Shown: positions 7,921 through 17,209, counted from the stretch's first letter. The stretch is 64,000 bases of DNA from Psychrobacillus insolitus (GCF_003254155.1 NZ_QKZI01000001.1:558001-622000), one strand, 5' to 3'. A program made the numbers and translations. Notes: generated by a model from the letters alone, not told the origin.

Positions 7921-8118
7921 ATATTGTACAACCATAATTATCAAGAACTCCAACACCTTAAATGGTCTTGTAGTTCTTTTTTTGTGCATGTAATGTCAAG
8001 ACCATAAGTTTAAACATTAGAAATCGATCTAAAAGTTTCATATAATGAAACAAATACATTCCTTTTTGCATAATCAGTTCATAGTTGTTTATGATATAAG
8101 GGAGCTTAAGGAGATTCA

Positions 8119-8865
8119 ATGAGCAAATATGAGGTAACGACTTTAAAAAAGGGATTGCAAATTTTGGAGTTATTAAAAGAACATGACGCACTCACGCTTA
8201 CTGAGATTACAAAACAACTAGAGCTTAGCAAATCAACTGCATTTCGTATGCTGGTAACATTGGAAGAAATGGGGTACATCCAAAAGTTTAATCATCACTT
8301 TGAGATTAATCATAAAATGTTTTCATCTCATTTTGAGAAACGAACGGCTCAAGACTGGGTTGCCCTTAAATCGCCATATAAGATAGCGAAGGATCTTGGA
8401 GAAAGCTTTTATATAGGAAGGCTTGATGAGACTAATTTGGTCATGACACAAGTGTTGAATGCCCCTTTTACGGAGCCCGCGCGTGAAGAAATTGGAAATC
8501 GTTCACTTGTACACCAGTCAGCACTAGGGAAAGTAATTTTAGGCAATCTACTCCCGGATGCACAAAAGGAAGTCTTTAAAAAACTATCCCTAGAGAAAGC
8601 AACGAACAATACGTTTAATGACGGGCATTTGTTTGTACATCATTTAGATGTCATAAAAAAACAAGGATTTGCTTTTGATGATGAAGAACGTGTTGTTGGT
8701 ATACGTTGTATCGCTGTACCTTTATTTAAGAATAACGAAGTAATTGCAGCTATAGCAATTGCCACACCAGTAGAAAGAATTTCGCGTAAAAATATAAAGC
8801 TTCTTACACATAAGTTAGTAGAGGGTAGTGTAAAAATCGCTCGTGAAATGGAAGTCTTAAGTTAA
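8119..8865 (+). CDS. IclR-family transcriptional regulator
   Basis: 248 aa. N-terminal winged helix-turn-helix at about residues 8-65 (LTLTEITKQLELSKSTAFRMLVTLEEMGYI), then the IclR effector domain with QSALGKVIL and ERVVGIRCIAVPLF motifs. The TTAAGGAG ribosome binding site is well placed. It precedes and is codirectional with an aldo/keto reductase (34 bases downstream), so it probably controls that cluster and itself. It is not closely similar to the first IclR gene in the window. The inducer is unknown. Confidence 0.85.
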   Translation: MSKYEVTTLKKGLQILELLKEHDALTLTEITKQLELSKSTAFRMLVTLEEMGYIQKFNHHFEINHKMFSSHFEKRTAQDWVALKSPYKIAKDLGESFYIGRLDETNLVMTQVLNAPFTEPAREEIGNRSLVHQSALGKVILGNLLPDAQKEVFKKLSLEKATNNTFNDGHLFVHHLDVIKKQGFAFDDEERVVGIRCIAVPLFKNNEVIAAIAIATPVERISRKNIKLLTHKLVEGSVKIAREMEVLS

Positions 8866-8899
8866 TTCTACATAATATAAAACGAATAGAGGAAATAAA

Positions 8900-9832
8900 A
8901 TGACGAAATACGTACAACTGGGTAAAACAGATTTACTAGTAAATCCAATTGGACTTGGAGCAAATGCCGTTGGAGGACACAATTTATATCCCACTTTAGA
9001 TGAACAAGCAGGAAAAGACCTTGTATTAGAAGCGATCAACAATGACGTCAATTTTATAGATACAGCCTTTATTTACGGTCCAGGTCGCTCGGAAGAATTA
9101 GTTGGGGAAGTGCTAAAGGAAAGCGGCAAACGTCAACAAATTATTTTAGCGACGAAAGGAGCTCATGAATTTGTAGAAGGTGGTATGAACATTAACAACT
9201 CACCAACTTTCTTGAAAGAGGCAGTTGAAAGTAGTTTGAAACGATTAAATACGGATTATATTGATTTGTTTTATATTCATTTTCCAGACGAAGCTACACC
9301 AAAAGCGGAAGCGGTCGGCGCATTAAAAGAGTTGAAAGATCAAGGGAAAATACGTGCAATTGGTGTATCTAACTTTTCACTAGATCAGTTAAAAGAAGCA
9401 AATGCAGATGGGTATGTTGATGTATTCCAAGGTGAATACAACTTAATCAATCGCAAGGCTGAACAAGAGCTATTCCCTTATGTGTTGGATCACAAAATTT
9501 CATTTGTTCCATATTTTCCACTTGCAGCAGGAATTTTAGCAGGGAAGTATAATGCTTCCATGACATTTAATGATTTGCGTGCAGATATGCCTCATTTACA
9601 AGGGGAAGCGTTCGTTCAAAACTTAGCAAAAGTAGACAAGCTTCGTGCTATTGCAGATGCAAAAGGTGTTGAAGTTCAACATATCGTTCTAGCTTGGTAT
9701 TTAGCACAACCTGCAATTGACTCAGTTATTCCAGGTGCAAAACGAGCAGAGCAAGTAGTAAACAATTTAAAAACATTACAAGTACAGCTATCAGCAAATG
9801 AAATTGCTGAAATTAGCGCTGTATTTCAATGA
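8900..9832 (+). CDS. Aldo/keto reductase
   Basis: 310-aa (alpha/beta)8 NADPH-dependent oxidoreductase of the IolS/YccK-like group. The catalytic tetrad is visible: D54 and Y59 in [17 protein letters not shown], the lysine in [10 protein letters not shown] (about 85) and the histidine in [11 protein letters not shown] (about 125). C-terminal [15 protein letters not shown] is the NADP-binding signature. It reduces an aldehyde or ketone to an alcohol; the substrate is unknown. It lies between an IclR regulator and an Old Yellow Enzyme homologue, suggesting a small catabolic or detoxification unit. Confidence 0.87.
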   Translation: MTKYVQLGKTDLLVNPIGLGANAVGGHNLYPTLDEQAGKDLVLEAINNDVNFIDTAFIYGPGRSEELVGEVLKESGKRQQIILATKGAHEFVEGGMNINNSPTFLKEAVESSLKRLNTDYIDLFYIHFPDEATPKAEAVGALKELKDQGKIRAIGVSNFSLDQLKEANADGYVDVFQGEYNLINRKAEQELFPYVLDHKISFVPYFPLAAGILAGKYNASMTFNDLRADMPHLQGEAFVQNLAKVDKLRAIADAKGVEVQHIVLAWYLAQPAIDSVIPGAKRAEQVVNNLKTLQVQLSANEIAEISAVFQ

Positions 9833-9844
9833 ATGATCGTAATT

Positions 9845-9867
9845 CCTTATACCTAAATAGTATAAGG
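9845..9867 (+). other. Small hairpin between the reductase genes
   Basis: CCTTATAC and GTATAAGG form an 8-bp stem with a 7-base loop but without a T-run; it may be a weak attenuator or processing site. Confidence 0.35.
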
Positions 9868-9900
9868 GATATTTAACTACAAAGAGGTGCAATATATAAC

Positions 9901-11052
9901 ATGAATAAAAAATATTCCCCATTATTTAATCCCTTTACATTTCGAAGTGGAGTAGAAGTAAAAAACCGTCTACTGATGGCGCCGATGACGACGTTTTCTG
10001 CGGATGAGCAAGACTATGTATCAGACGCAGAACTTGCATATTATGAAAAGCGTGCGGATGGTGTTGGAGTAGTTATTACTGCTTGTGCGTACGTTTCGAA
10101 AGGCGGAAAAGGCTTTGAAGGGCAAATGGCAATTGATTGCGACGAAACAATTCCGCGCTTGACATTACTGGCAAATACAATTCAGCAAAAAGGTGCAAAA
10201 GCAGTTGTGCAAATTTATCATGGTGGACGTATAGCAGTGCCTGCGCTCATCCCAAATGGAGAAACTGTAAGTGCTAGTAGTGTTGCACCATTATTAGATC
10301 GAGGATTTTACAGTATTGATCAAGCACCCAAAGCATTAACGCATACAGAAGTACTAGACATAATAAAAGACTTTGGTGATGCAACAAGACGTGCCATCGA
10401 AGCGGGATTTGATGGTGTTGAATTACATGGTGCCAGTGGCTATTTACTTCAACAATTTTATTCCCCGCATTCTAATATACGAGATGATGAATGGGGCGGC
10501 AATGAAACAAAACGCTTAGCTTTTTCACTTGCAATCATTGATGAAGTAAAACGTGTTGTGAAAGAATATGCGGAAAAGCCATTTTTAGTAGGCTACCGTT
10601 TCTCACCTGAAGAACCAGAAACACCTGGTATTACGATGAAAGAAACAAATACATTGATGGATACATTAATAGAAAAAGAGTTAGATTACTTACATTTGGC
10701 CCTCACTGATGCCTGGTCTAAGCCAAGACGTGGTATTGTAAGCGACAAATCACGTACTGAAATTTTAGCTGACTATATAGCGGGGCGCGTTCCATTAATT
10801 GGTGTCGGTTCGATTCAAACTGCAGAAGATGCATTACAAGTTATGACGAAAGCAAATGTTCCGTTTGTTTCCATCGGACGAGCTTTAATCATGGATCCGA
10901 AATGGGTAGAAAAAATTGCCCAGGGAGAAGAACAATCAATTGTGCGAGAGATCCAACAAGATAAGCAGCAGGAATTAACGATTCCAGATCCACTCTGGCA
11001 ATTAATTTGTACCGTAGATGGATGGTTCCCATTAGAAAAAGTTACGAGCTAA
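9901..11052 (+). CDS. Old Yellow Enzyme-family NADH:flavin oxidoreductase
   Basis: 383 aa, a TIM-barrel FMN enzyme. N-terminal FRSGVEVKNRLLMAPMTT is the OYE FMN-binding start; QIYHGGR near 103, VELHGASGYLLQQFYSP near 177 (substrate/active-site His and FMN contact) and IGVGSIQTAEDA with SIGRALIMDP bind FMN phosphate. It lacks the C-terminal FeS/FAD domains of 2,4-dienoyl-CoA reductase, so it is a single-domain ene-reductase. Probably reduces an alpha,beta-unsaturated carbonyl. It follows the aldo/keto reductase and ends in a strong terminator. Confidence 0.87.
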   Translation: MNKKYSPLFNPFTFRSGVEVKNRLLMAPMTTFSADEQDYVSDAELAYYEKRADGVGVVITACAYVSKGGKGFEGQMAIDCDETIPRLTLLANTIQQKGAKAVVQIYHGGRIAVPALIPNGETVSASSVAPLLDRGFYSIDQAPKALTHTEVLDIIKDFGDATRRAIEAGFDGVELHGASGYLLQQFYSPHSNIRDDEWGGNETKRLAFSLAIIDEVKRVVKEYAEKPFLVGYRFSPEEPETPGITMKETNTLMDTLIEKELDYLHLALTDAWSKPRRGIVSDKSRTEILADYIAGRVPLIGVGSIQTAEDALQVMTKANVPFVSIGRALIMDPKWVEKIAQGEEQSIVREIQQDKQQELTIPDPLWQLICTVDGWFPLEKVTS

Positions 11053-11079
11053 ATTAGTTTTAGGCTATAGTAAATAAAA

Positions 11080-11128
11080 TGTGACAAAGGCACTCTGATA
11101 AAATTTCAGAGTGCCTCTGTCACATTTT
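11080..11128 (+). terminator. Strong intrinsic terminator
   Basis: 19-bp stem (11080-11098 with 11106-11124, one A/C mismatch), 7-base loop, then TTTTAG. TGTGACA...TGTCACA ends are visible. Confidence 0.88.
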
Positions 11129-11341
11129 AGATGAAAAAAATAATATTTTGTAATAAAATTAATAAGGATTATTGGTATTATGGTGGTTATTAATATATAG
11201 TTACTAATGATATGTAAGCAATTTAATAAGTGGATAATTTTTTCTACATAATATAAATGAAACACATAGTGAAAAAATTAGTAAAGCATTACGAATTCAG
11301 CCCGTAACGCATAACTTAAGCATAGGGAGGAATGAGCTGCG

Positions 11342-12418
11342 ATGAAAGTAGATGTATGTATTGTAGGAGCGGGTCCAGGTGGCGCACTTCTTGCTTATTT
11401 ATTAGCGAAAAAGAATGTTTCTGTCTTGCTTTTAGAGCGAACAAATAAAATAGGGAAAACATTTCGCGGGGAGCATTTAAATGAAGAGGGAGAAGCAATT
11501 TTAAAAAAATATAATTTATTTGACGAAGTTGAAAAGCTAGGGCTTTTGAGAATGGAGAACTTGGAGTATTGGCATGATGGGGAATTGTTTAAAACAATAT
11601 TACCGGATCCAGCTGTTGGTCATCTTGGTATCCATGTCCCGCAGGCGCATTTACTCGAAGTAATAATAAAAGCTGCCCAGCAATTTCCAACCTTTCATTT
11701 AATGTTGAATACAAAAGTGGATGAGTTATTACAAGATGAAAACGAAACTTATACTGGTGTCAAAGCTGTGCAAGACGGGCAAAAAGTTGTTATCGAAAGT
11801 GAACTTGTCATCGGTGCTGATGGTCGTTATTCGACGGTTCGAAAAAAAGCAGACCTTGATGTAACGGTCCGTAAACACGGTTATGATTTACTTTGGGCAA
11901 GAATTCCAGCTCCAAAAAATTGGACACCTTCTATTAAAATGACTTTAATAGGTGATAAGCAAATCTCTCTATTTACTCAGGCAAAAGGATTTATTCAAAT
12001 TGGTTGGAATATTGAAGAAGGTTCATATGCAGAACTAAGAAAGCTGCCATTTACACCTTTTATCGAACAGTTAATTCATGCATTTCCAGTGCTTGAACAA
12101 ACCGTTCGAGAACATATTCAGTCGTGGCAAGATTTCGTGTTATTAGATGTATATAGTAGCACTAGTGAGAACTGGGGCAAAAAAGGCGTTGCGCTAATTG
12201 GTGATGCAGTGCATACGATGACCCCTACTGGAGCTTTCGGATTAAATAGTGCTTTAAAGGATGCAGATACACTTGCTTCCTTAATTGATGAAAATATGAT
12301 TGCCCAGCTTGATTTTACTACTTGTGCAACGCAGCGAAAAAAAGAAGTTGCAAAGATTCAAGCCATTCAGATTGAAAAAGAGCAATCATTTGCCTCTCAA
12401 TTTGTTGTCATGGTTTAA
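11342..12418 (+). CDS. FAD-dependent oxidoreductase (UbiH/aromatic hydroxylase-like)
   Basis: 358-aa group A flavoprotein. VGAGPGGALLAYLLA (8-22) is the Rossmann FAD motif, ELVIGADGRYSTVRK (about 154-168) the DG motif, and ALIGDAVHTMTPTGAFGLN (about 284-302) the GD motif. The AGGGAGG ribosome binding site precedes the ATG at 11342. It is the last gene of the rightward second cluster but has its own upstream terminator, so it is probably a separate unit. It may hydroxylate an aromatic or polyketide-like substrate; the substrate is not deducible. Confidence 0.8.
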   Translation: MKVDVCIVGAGPGGALLAYLLAKKNVSVLLLERTNKIGKTFRGEHLNEEGEAILKKYNLFDEVEKLGLLRMENLEYWHDGELFKTILPDPAVGHLGIHVPQAHLLEVIIKAAQQFPTFHLMLNTKVDELLQDENETYTGVKAVQDGQKVVIESELVIGADGRYSTVRKKADLDVTVRKHGYDLLWARIPAPKNWTPSIKMTLIGDKQISLFTQAKGFIQIGWNIEEGSYAELRKLPFTPFIEQLIHAFPVLEQTVREHIQSWQDFVLLDVYSSTSENWGKKGVALIGDAVHTMTPTGAFGLNSALKDADTLASLIDENMIAQLDFTTCATQRKKEVAKIQAIQIEKEQSFASQFVVMV

Positions 12419-12445
12419 TATTTACACCCCCATCTATAAGCAGTA

Positions 12446-12485
12446 AAACCAGCCAAGAGAAAAATACGCTTGACTGGTTTCTTTT
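12446..12485 (+). terminator. Intrinsic terminator
   Basis: AAACCAGCCAAG (12446-12457) pairs with CTTGACTGGTTT (12469-12480) with one mismatch, then CTTTTC. Confidence 0.8.
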
Positions 12486-12529
12486 CGTATTTAGAAATTT
12501 ATAACACTGCTATTATTTTCTTTTAAAAA

Positions 12530-12555
12530 GGTTAACCTTGAAAACTTGGTTAACC
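12530..12555. promoter_or_regulatory. Paired GGTTAACC palindromes
   Basis: Two perfect GGTTAACC octamers (12530-12537 and 12548-12555) separated by 10 bases, about 180 bases before the next gene. Centre spacing is 18 bp, close to two helical turns, which suggests a dimer- or tetramer-binding operator. No regulator is assigned. The rest of the 12419-12731 gap holds only the terminator. Confidence 0.4.
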
Positions 12556-12731
12556 ATATGTAATTAAATAATTAGTAGTTAACTTTAAAGAAGAAATGTT
12601 ACTCTTACTGCAAAGTCAGTTTGTTGTTTTCCTTTTGATAAATCACCAAGTAAGTTATCGATTTTCTGTTGTGCTACACTAATTATTGCAGTATGTATAT
12701 GTTATCTAATTGGAGAAAGGTCGTAATATAA

Positions 12732-13103
12732 ATGTATTCAACAAATGAATGTGCAAAAATGCTTGCAGAGCAAGGACAGAACGTGCTAGCATGCACAAAG
12801 GATTTAAAGCGAATTGCTAAGAATAAGGGGAAAGAACGCTCTAGTTTATATGAGCGATATTGTGCAAACCAACATTCTTTTAATGTCTATACATATATTG
12901 ATGCTACAATTGAAAACTTAACAGAAGTTCAAGCATTCAAACGAAAAATGACGTTATTCGGAGCAGTTTTTGCAGGTACAAGAACAGATTATGAAGCAGA
13001 AATTGACGTGCGACAGGTAGAAATAATGTATGAAGAATTGGTCACAGCTTACGGTGAAATGATGGACAAGCTAGGTTTTTCCGATAAAACTTTAGTTAAA
13101 TAA
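12732..13103 (+). CDS. Hypothetical protein, 123 aa
   Basis: I do not recognise this family. The protein is hydrophilic, with no signal peptide or membrane segment. It begins MYSTNECAKMLAEQGQNVLA, has a basic patch KDLKRIAKNKGKERS near residue 30, then a central segment with TYIDATIENLTEVQAFKRKM and an acidic helical C-terminus. A GAGAAAGG ribosome binding site and a following terminator support a real single gene. Function unknown. Confidence 0.65.
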   Translation: MYSTNECAKMLAEQGQNVLACTKDLKRIAKNKGKERSSLYERYCANQHSFNVYTYIDATIENLTEVQAFKRKMTLFGAVFAGTRTDYEAEIDVRQVEIMYEELVTAYGEMMDKLGFSDKTLVK

Positions 13104-13123
13104 CAACTTTAATCTAACCCAAG

Positions 13124-13162
13124 ATTCACCTACTATATAACGAATAGTAGGTGAATTTTTTA
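13124..13162 (+). terminator. Intrinsic terminator
   Basis: ATTCACCTACTAT and ATAGTAGGTGAAT form a 13-bp perfect stem with a 7-base loop followed by a T-run. Confidence 0.88.
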
Positions 13163-13193
13163 TTAACAACCAAAGGGGAAAAGGAGAATGGAA

Positions 13194-13688
13194 ATGATCA
13201 CTTTGCGAAATGTTACATTCAGTGATTTACCTCAACTAGTAGTTATTGAAAATCTCTGTTTTACAAAAGAAGAAGCTGCGACGAAAAAAGCGTTTGAAAA
13301 GAGAATTCACCTCATTCCGGATAGTTTCTTTGTAACGGAAGAGAATGGCGTACTCATGGGCTTAGTCAATGGACCGGTCATCGAAACAACATTCATTACG
13401 GATGATTTATTTGACAATATTAAAGAGAATCCCAAATCTGGGGGTCATCAAAGTATTTTAGGTTTAGCAGTGTCTCCAGATTATCAAAAAAGAGGTGTGG
13501 CATCAGAATTACTAACACATCTTGAAAAAGAAGCTAGAGCGAGTAAAAGAGAGTCGATTACGCTCACATGTAAAGAAAACTTAATTCACTTTTATGAAAA
13601 ATTCGGATACGTGAACTGTGGTGTTTCTAACTCAGAACACGGGGGAATTGTTTGGTACAATATGAGTAAAAACGTCGAATACCAATGA
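13194..13688 (+). CDS. GNAT-family N-acetyltransferase
   Basis: 164 aa from the second ATG (13194), which lies seven bases after AAGGAG; the first ATG at 13188 is only one base from it. The acetyl-CoA-binding motif A is ILGLAVSPDYQKRGVASELL near residues 91-110 (QKRGVA pyrophosphate loop), and LIHFYEKFGYV near 130-140 is motif B. It resembles the arylalkylamine (serotonin) acetyltransferase-like subgroup. The acceptor is unknown. Monocistronic between a terminator and the metE riboswitch region. Confidence 0.8.
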   Translation: MITLRNVTFSDLPQLVVIENLCFTKEEAATKKAFEKRIHLIPDSFFVTEENGVLMGLVNGPVIETTFITDDLFDNIKENPKSGGHQSILGLAVSPDYQKRGVASELLTHLEKEARASKRESITLTCKENLIHFYEKFGYVNCGVSNSEHGGIVWYNMSKNVEYQ

Positions 13689-13804
13689 GACACATCTAAT
13701 AAATTATACAGATTGCGTTCGGTAATATTTCAATTAAAATAAACTGAAAATGCTGTACTATTAAAATAACTTTTGTGTTATAGTAAATTCAATTACATAA
13801 CGTG

Positions 13805-13980
13805 TAAGAGTTGGTGCTTATATAACTATAAGCTTAATAGGGAAGCTCGGTGAAAATCCGACACTGTCCCGCAACTGTAATTCGGAGCGAGTCATACAAA
13901 GAGCCACTGTGTAAAAACGGGAAGGCATGACAAGCGTTGATGAAAAGTCAGGAGACCTGCCAAACTCTAGTACACACCAG
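13805..13980 (+). promoter_or_regulatory. Cobalamin (B12) riboswitch controlling metE
   Basis: The closing P1 stem AGAGTT (13807-13812) pairs with AACTCT (13973-13978). Conserved core elements appear in order: GGGAAGCTCGGTGAAAATCC, CACTGTCCCGCAACTGTAA, GAGCCACTG, and the B12 box AGTCAGGAGACCTGCC (13956-13971). A terminator hairpin follows at 14077-14110. Expected behaviour is that adenosyl- or methylcobalamin binding stops transcription of the B12-independent methionine synthase. No protein is encoded here despite open frames on both strands. Confidence 0.95.
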
Positions 13981-14076
13981 ATACCTACGTGGAAATAGGT
14001 TGGTGCCTCCGTGCGATATAAACGATAAAAAGACGCTCTTTTTACGTGTTTTTTCAGTATGCATAGATAAGTATCC

Positions 14077-14110
14077 AAAGCTATTTCCTTTTAGGGGAAA
14101 TAGCTTTTTT
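14077..14110 (+). terminator. Riboswitch expression-platform terminator
   Basis: AAAGCTATTTCC and GGAAATAGCTTTTTT form a 12-bp stem with T-run, between the B12 aptamer and metE. It is the likely conditional terminator. Confidence 0.85.
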
Positions 14111-14148
14111 GTATTTGGGTTATGTAAATTTCAAAGGAGGCTATTGGT

Positions 14149-16440
14149 ATGAATTTAGTAAACACAGTAATTGGCTACCCATACATTGGGGAAAATCGAG
14201 AATGGAAGCGTAGTGTAGAAAGTTTTTGGAAACAAGATGTAACGGAGGAAGTATTTCAGCAGCAAATGAAAGAGCTACGTCTAGATCATATTAAGCGTCA
14301 AAAAGCACTAGGCGTAGAATTGATAACCGTTGGAGATTTTACTTTTTATGATCGGATGTTGGACTTGGCAGTGATGTTTGGTTTAGTACCAAATCGGTAT
14401 GAAAAATTAGAAAATCCAACAAATCTTACCACATATTATGCTATGGCTCGTGGGTCGAAAGATATTGTTGCGTGTGAAATGACGAAATGGTTTAACACAA
14501 ACTATCATTACATCGTACCTGAATATGAAGGGAAACGACTTCATGTAACAAATAATTACATTCTTGATAACTTCATTGAAGCAAAGGTAGAACTAGATAT
14601 CGTGACAAAGCCAACATTAATTGGTCCATATACATTTGTGGAACTTTCAAAAGGCTATGATGAAAAAGCGCGAGTAGCGTTTATTTTAGAGTTGATTCCA
14701 CTATATTCACAAGTAATCAACGAATTAGTGGGAGCTGGTGCAGAGTGGATTCAACTAGAAGAACCAGCACTGACACAATCATTATCACTAGATGAAGTGA
14801 AAATTGTGCAAGAAATATATAAACAGCTAGTTGAAAGTGTTCCGACTGCCAAAATTATGTTACAAACATATTTTGAGGCCTTGTCTGCTTACGAACTGCT
14901 TTCTAAATTACCGGTTGCTGGTATTGGCTTAGATTTCGTGCATGGCAAAAAAGAAAATATGACTTCCCTTCGAAAGTTTGGATTCCCTAAAGACAAAGTA
15001 ATAGGAATCGGTTGTGTTAATGGACGTGATATTTGGTGTGCTAATATCGCAGCTGTATCAACCGAAGTACAGGCCGTTCTAAAACTGAGTAACGTTCAAA
15101 ATGTATGGATACAGTCATCTTGTAGTTTACAACATGTACCTGTTACAACGATATCTGAACAAAGTTTAGATCCAGTACTTCGAGATGCCCTTTCCTTTGC
15201 AGATGAAAAAATAATGGAGTTAGTGCAAGTAACTTCCTATATTCGAGATAAAGAATGGACTGGAGCTAATGTAGTGTCTGAAAGTATCCTGGCGATAGAG
15301 GCTCTTGCTACACATCCTGTACGAAAAAATCAAGCTGTCCATACGCTTCTTAAATCCGTATCAGTTACAGATTTTGCACGAGCTATCCCGTTTAAAGAAC
15401 GCCAAGCGATTCAAAAGCAAGCATTACAATTGCCAGAATTCCCAACAACGACGATTGGTAGCTTCCCACAATCTGCAGAAGTGAAAAAAACACGTGCTGC
15501 TTGGCGTAAGAAGCAACTGTCAGACGATGAGTATGCTGAATTTGTCAAAAAAGAAACAGCACGCTGGATTACTTTACAAGAAGAGATCGGCTTAGATGTT
15601 CTTGTGCATGGTGAGTTTGAGCGTACAGATATGGTCGAGTACTTTGGTGAAAAATTAACAGGCTTTGCATTTACAGAAAAAGCTTGGGTTGTTTCGTATG
15701 GCTCTCGCTGTGTAAAACCGCCGATTATTTATGGTGATGTGGAATGGAAAAAACCGATGACGGTAAAAGAAGTTGTCGATGCACAAAAACTGACACAAAA
15801 ATATGTTAAAGGCATGCTAACTGGACCGGTGACTATTCTAAACTGGTCATTTGTACGAGATGATTTACCTAGGGAAACAGTCGCTAATCAAATTGCTCTT
15901 GCTCTCCGTCAAGAGATTAAGGCATTAGAAGATAGTGGTATTGCGATTATTCAAGTGGATGAGCCTGCACTTCGAGAAGGACTACCTTTGCGTAAAGAAA
16001 ACTGGAAGCAGTATTTAACTTGGGCTGTCAATGCTTTCAAACTTGCAACATCGGGTGTTCAAAATGAAACGCAAATTCATACACATATGTGCTACTGCGA
16101 ATTCAATGATTTTATTGAACCGATTCGTGCATTAGATGCCGATGTAATTTCACTTGAAACTTCAAGAAGTCATGGGGAATTGATTCATTCGTTAGAAAAA
16201 AATCCTTATGAATTAGGTATTGGACTAGGTGTTTATGATATTCATAGTCCACGTGTACCTTCAGTCGAGGAAATGGAAGGCATTTTAACGGATAGCTTGG
16301 CTGTTATTGAGAAAGAACAGTTTTGGGTCAATCCAGATTGTGGCTTAAAAACACGTCAAGAGCCTGAGACGGTTGCAGCACTAAAAAATATGGTGACGGC
16401 AGCACATAAATTACGTCAACGAGTCTATGCAATCAATTGA
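14149..16440 (+). CDS. metE: Cobalamin-independent methionine synthase
   Basis: 763 aa, normal length. Transfers the methyl group of 5-methyltetrahydropteroyltri-glutamate to homocysteine to make methionine, in the cytoplasm. N-terminal barrel from residue 1 (IGYPYIGENREWKRSVESFW), C-terminal barrel from about 430 (FPTTTIGSFPQSAEVKKTR). The zinc site is visible: HMCYCEF near 645, the glutamate in VLVHGEFERTDMVEYFGE, and the cysteine in NPDCGLKTR near the end. The AAAGGAGG ribosome binding site is strong. Controlled by the upstream B12 riboswitch, which implies that the cell also has a B12-dependent MetH. Confidence 0.97.
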   Translation: MNLVNTVIGYPYIGENREWKRSVESFWKQDVTEEVFQQQMKELRLDHIKRQKALGVELITVGDFTFYDRMLDLAVMFGLVPNRYEKLENPTNLTTYYAMARGSKDIVACEMTKWFNTNYHYIVPEYEGKRLHVTNNYILDNFIEAKVELDIVTKPTLIGPYTFVELSKGYDEKARVAFILELIPLYSQVINELVGAGAEWIQLEEPALTQSLSLDEVKIVQEIYKQLVESVPTAKIMLQTYFEALSAYELLSKLPVAGIGLDFVHGKKENMTSLRKFGFPKDKVIGIGCVNGRDIWCANIAAVSTEVQAVLKLSNVQNVWIQSSCSLQHVPVTTISEQSLDPVLRDALSFADEKIMELVQVTSYIRDKEWTGANVVSESILAIEALATHPVRKNQAVHTLLKSVSVTDFARAIPFKERQAIQKQALQLPEFPTTTIGSFPQSAEVKKTRAAWRKKQLSDDEYAEFVKKETARWITLQEEIGLDVLVHGEFERTDMVEYFGEKLTGFAFTEKAWVVSYGSRCVKPPIIYGDVEWKKPMTVKEVVDAQKLTQKYVKGMLTGPVTILNWSFVRDDLPRETVANQIALALRQEIKALEDSGIAIIQVDEPALREGLPLRKENWKQYLTWAVNAFKLATSGVQNETQIHTHMCYCEFNDFIEPIRALDADVISLETSRSHGELIHSLEKNPYELGIGLGVYDIHSPRVPSVEEMEGILTDSLAVIEKEQFWVNPDCGLKTRQEPETVAALKNMVTAAHKLRQRVYAIN

Positions 16441-16475
16441 AATAAGTTAAAACTATGAAGGCTTTTCTAGAAAAT

Positions 16476-16510
16476 GAAAAACCTAGTTTCTAAGGAAATT
16501 AGGTTTTTCG
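16476..16510 (+). terminator. metE terminator
   Basis: GAAAAACCTAGTTTC pairs with GAAATTAGGTTTTTC (one mismatch), loop TAAG. Confidence 0.85.
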
Positions 16511-16576
16511 CTTCTTCAGGTTAATTAGCACGCATTAGTAGCGGATTTTATTTAGAATGAAAAAGGAGAGAAGCAC

Positions 16577-16759
16577 ATGACATCACATTCAATTGACTTT
16601 TATGAAGAACAATTTAAAAATCAAATTATGCAAACGTTATTTGGAAACAATGATTGTTGTTTAAAAGCGTATAAACTACAAATGATTAATACATATAGCC
16701 ATGATTATCAAAATATTAATGATGCCTATCTAAAAGTAAAGCGGGAAATAGTTGGTTAA
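16577..16759 (+). CDS. Small hypothetical protein, 60 aa
   Basis: Good AAAAGGAGAG ribosome binding site before the ATG. The protein is hydrophilic (MTSHSIDFYEEQFKNQIMQT...), with a CC pair at about 27-28, several tyrosines and a basic C-terminus. No membrane segment or known domain. It is a plausible real small gene because of the ribosome binding site and its position between terminator and next gene, but I do not recognise it. Confidence 0.5.
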   Translation: MTSHSIDFYEEQFKNQIMQTLFGNNDCCLKAYKLQMINTYSHDYQNINDAYLKVKREIVG

Positions 16760-16908
16760 GTAGAGTAACATTCTCTGAAAATGAATTTATTTTAGTAGGG
16801 GCATGCACTATTTTCTTCACTCTGTGATAGGTTATAGCATTCATTTTTAAAAAATATGGGAGTGTTGAATGGTGGATATTATACTTTTTGTTATTTGGAG
16901 TGTGCATA

Positions 16909-17097
16909 ATGACTACTGATCATTGTCCAATATGTGGGGAACAAAACAAGTGTCTGGTAGGAACAGTAGAACAAAGTAACTGTTGGTGTATCAATGCAGG
17001 GAAATTTCCTGATAAATTATTGGAGTTGGTTCCTGCAGAGAGTCGAGGGAAGAAGTGTATATGTAGAAAGTGTGTGGATACGTATAAGGAGGTATAG
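16909..17097 (+). CDS. Cysteine-rich CWC-family protein
   Basis: 62 aa from the ATG at 16909, eight bases after TTTGGAG; an upstream in-frame ATG has no ribosome binding site. The protein carries CPICGEQNKC, then SNCWC and KKCICRKC, the spaced cysteines of the cysteine-rich CWC domain family, probably a small metal-binding (zinc-ribbon-like) protein. Function unknown in the family. It lies between metE and serC, with a bidirectional terminator following. Confidence 0.75.
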   Translation: MTTDHCPICGEQNKCLVGTVEQSNCWCINAGKFPDKLLELVPAESRGKKCICRKCVDTYKEV

Positions 17098-17160
17098 ATG
17101 GAGAAGATATCTCTATCTATAGGTATTTTTATTTTCGAATTTTATTATTTTGATAAATAT

Positions 17161-17201
17161 AAAGGCCTTGCCATTCAAAAGAATTGAATGGCAAGGCCTT
17201 T
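17161..17201. terminator. Bidirectional terminator
   Basis: AAAGGCCTTGCCATTCAA and its perfect complement (17184-17201) form an 18-bp stem with a five-base loop, between the CWC gene (+) and serC (-). Confidence 0.9.
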
Positions 17202-17209
17202 GTTACTAT

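Noticed and set aside
7730-7993. 87-codon open frame
   Set aside because: Spans the palindromic repeat; the GC-rich core accounts for the lack of stops, and there is no ribosome binding site.
12530-12555. BirA operator candidate
   Set aside because: The GTTAAC cores are 18 bp apart rather than the 21 bp seen at bioY, and no biotin gene follows.
13818-14078. Open frame on the minus strand (and one on the plus strand at 13937-14152)
   Set aside because: Both lie inside the cobalamin riboswitch and its expression platform; RNA structure explains the sequence.
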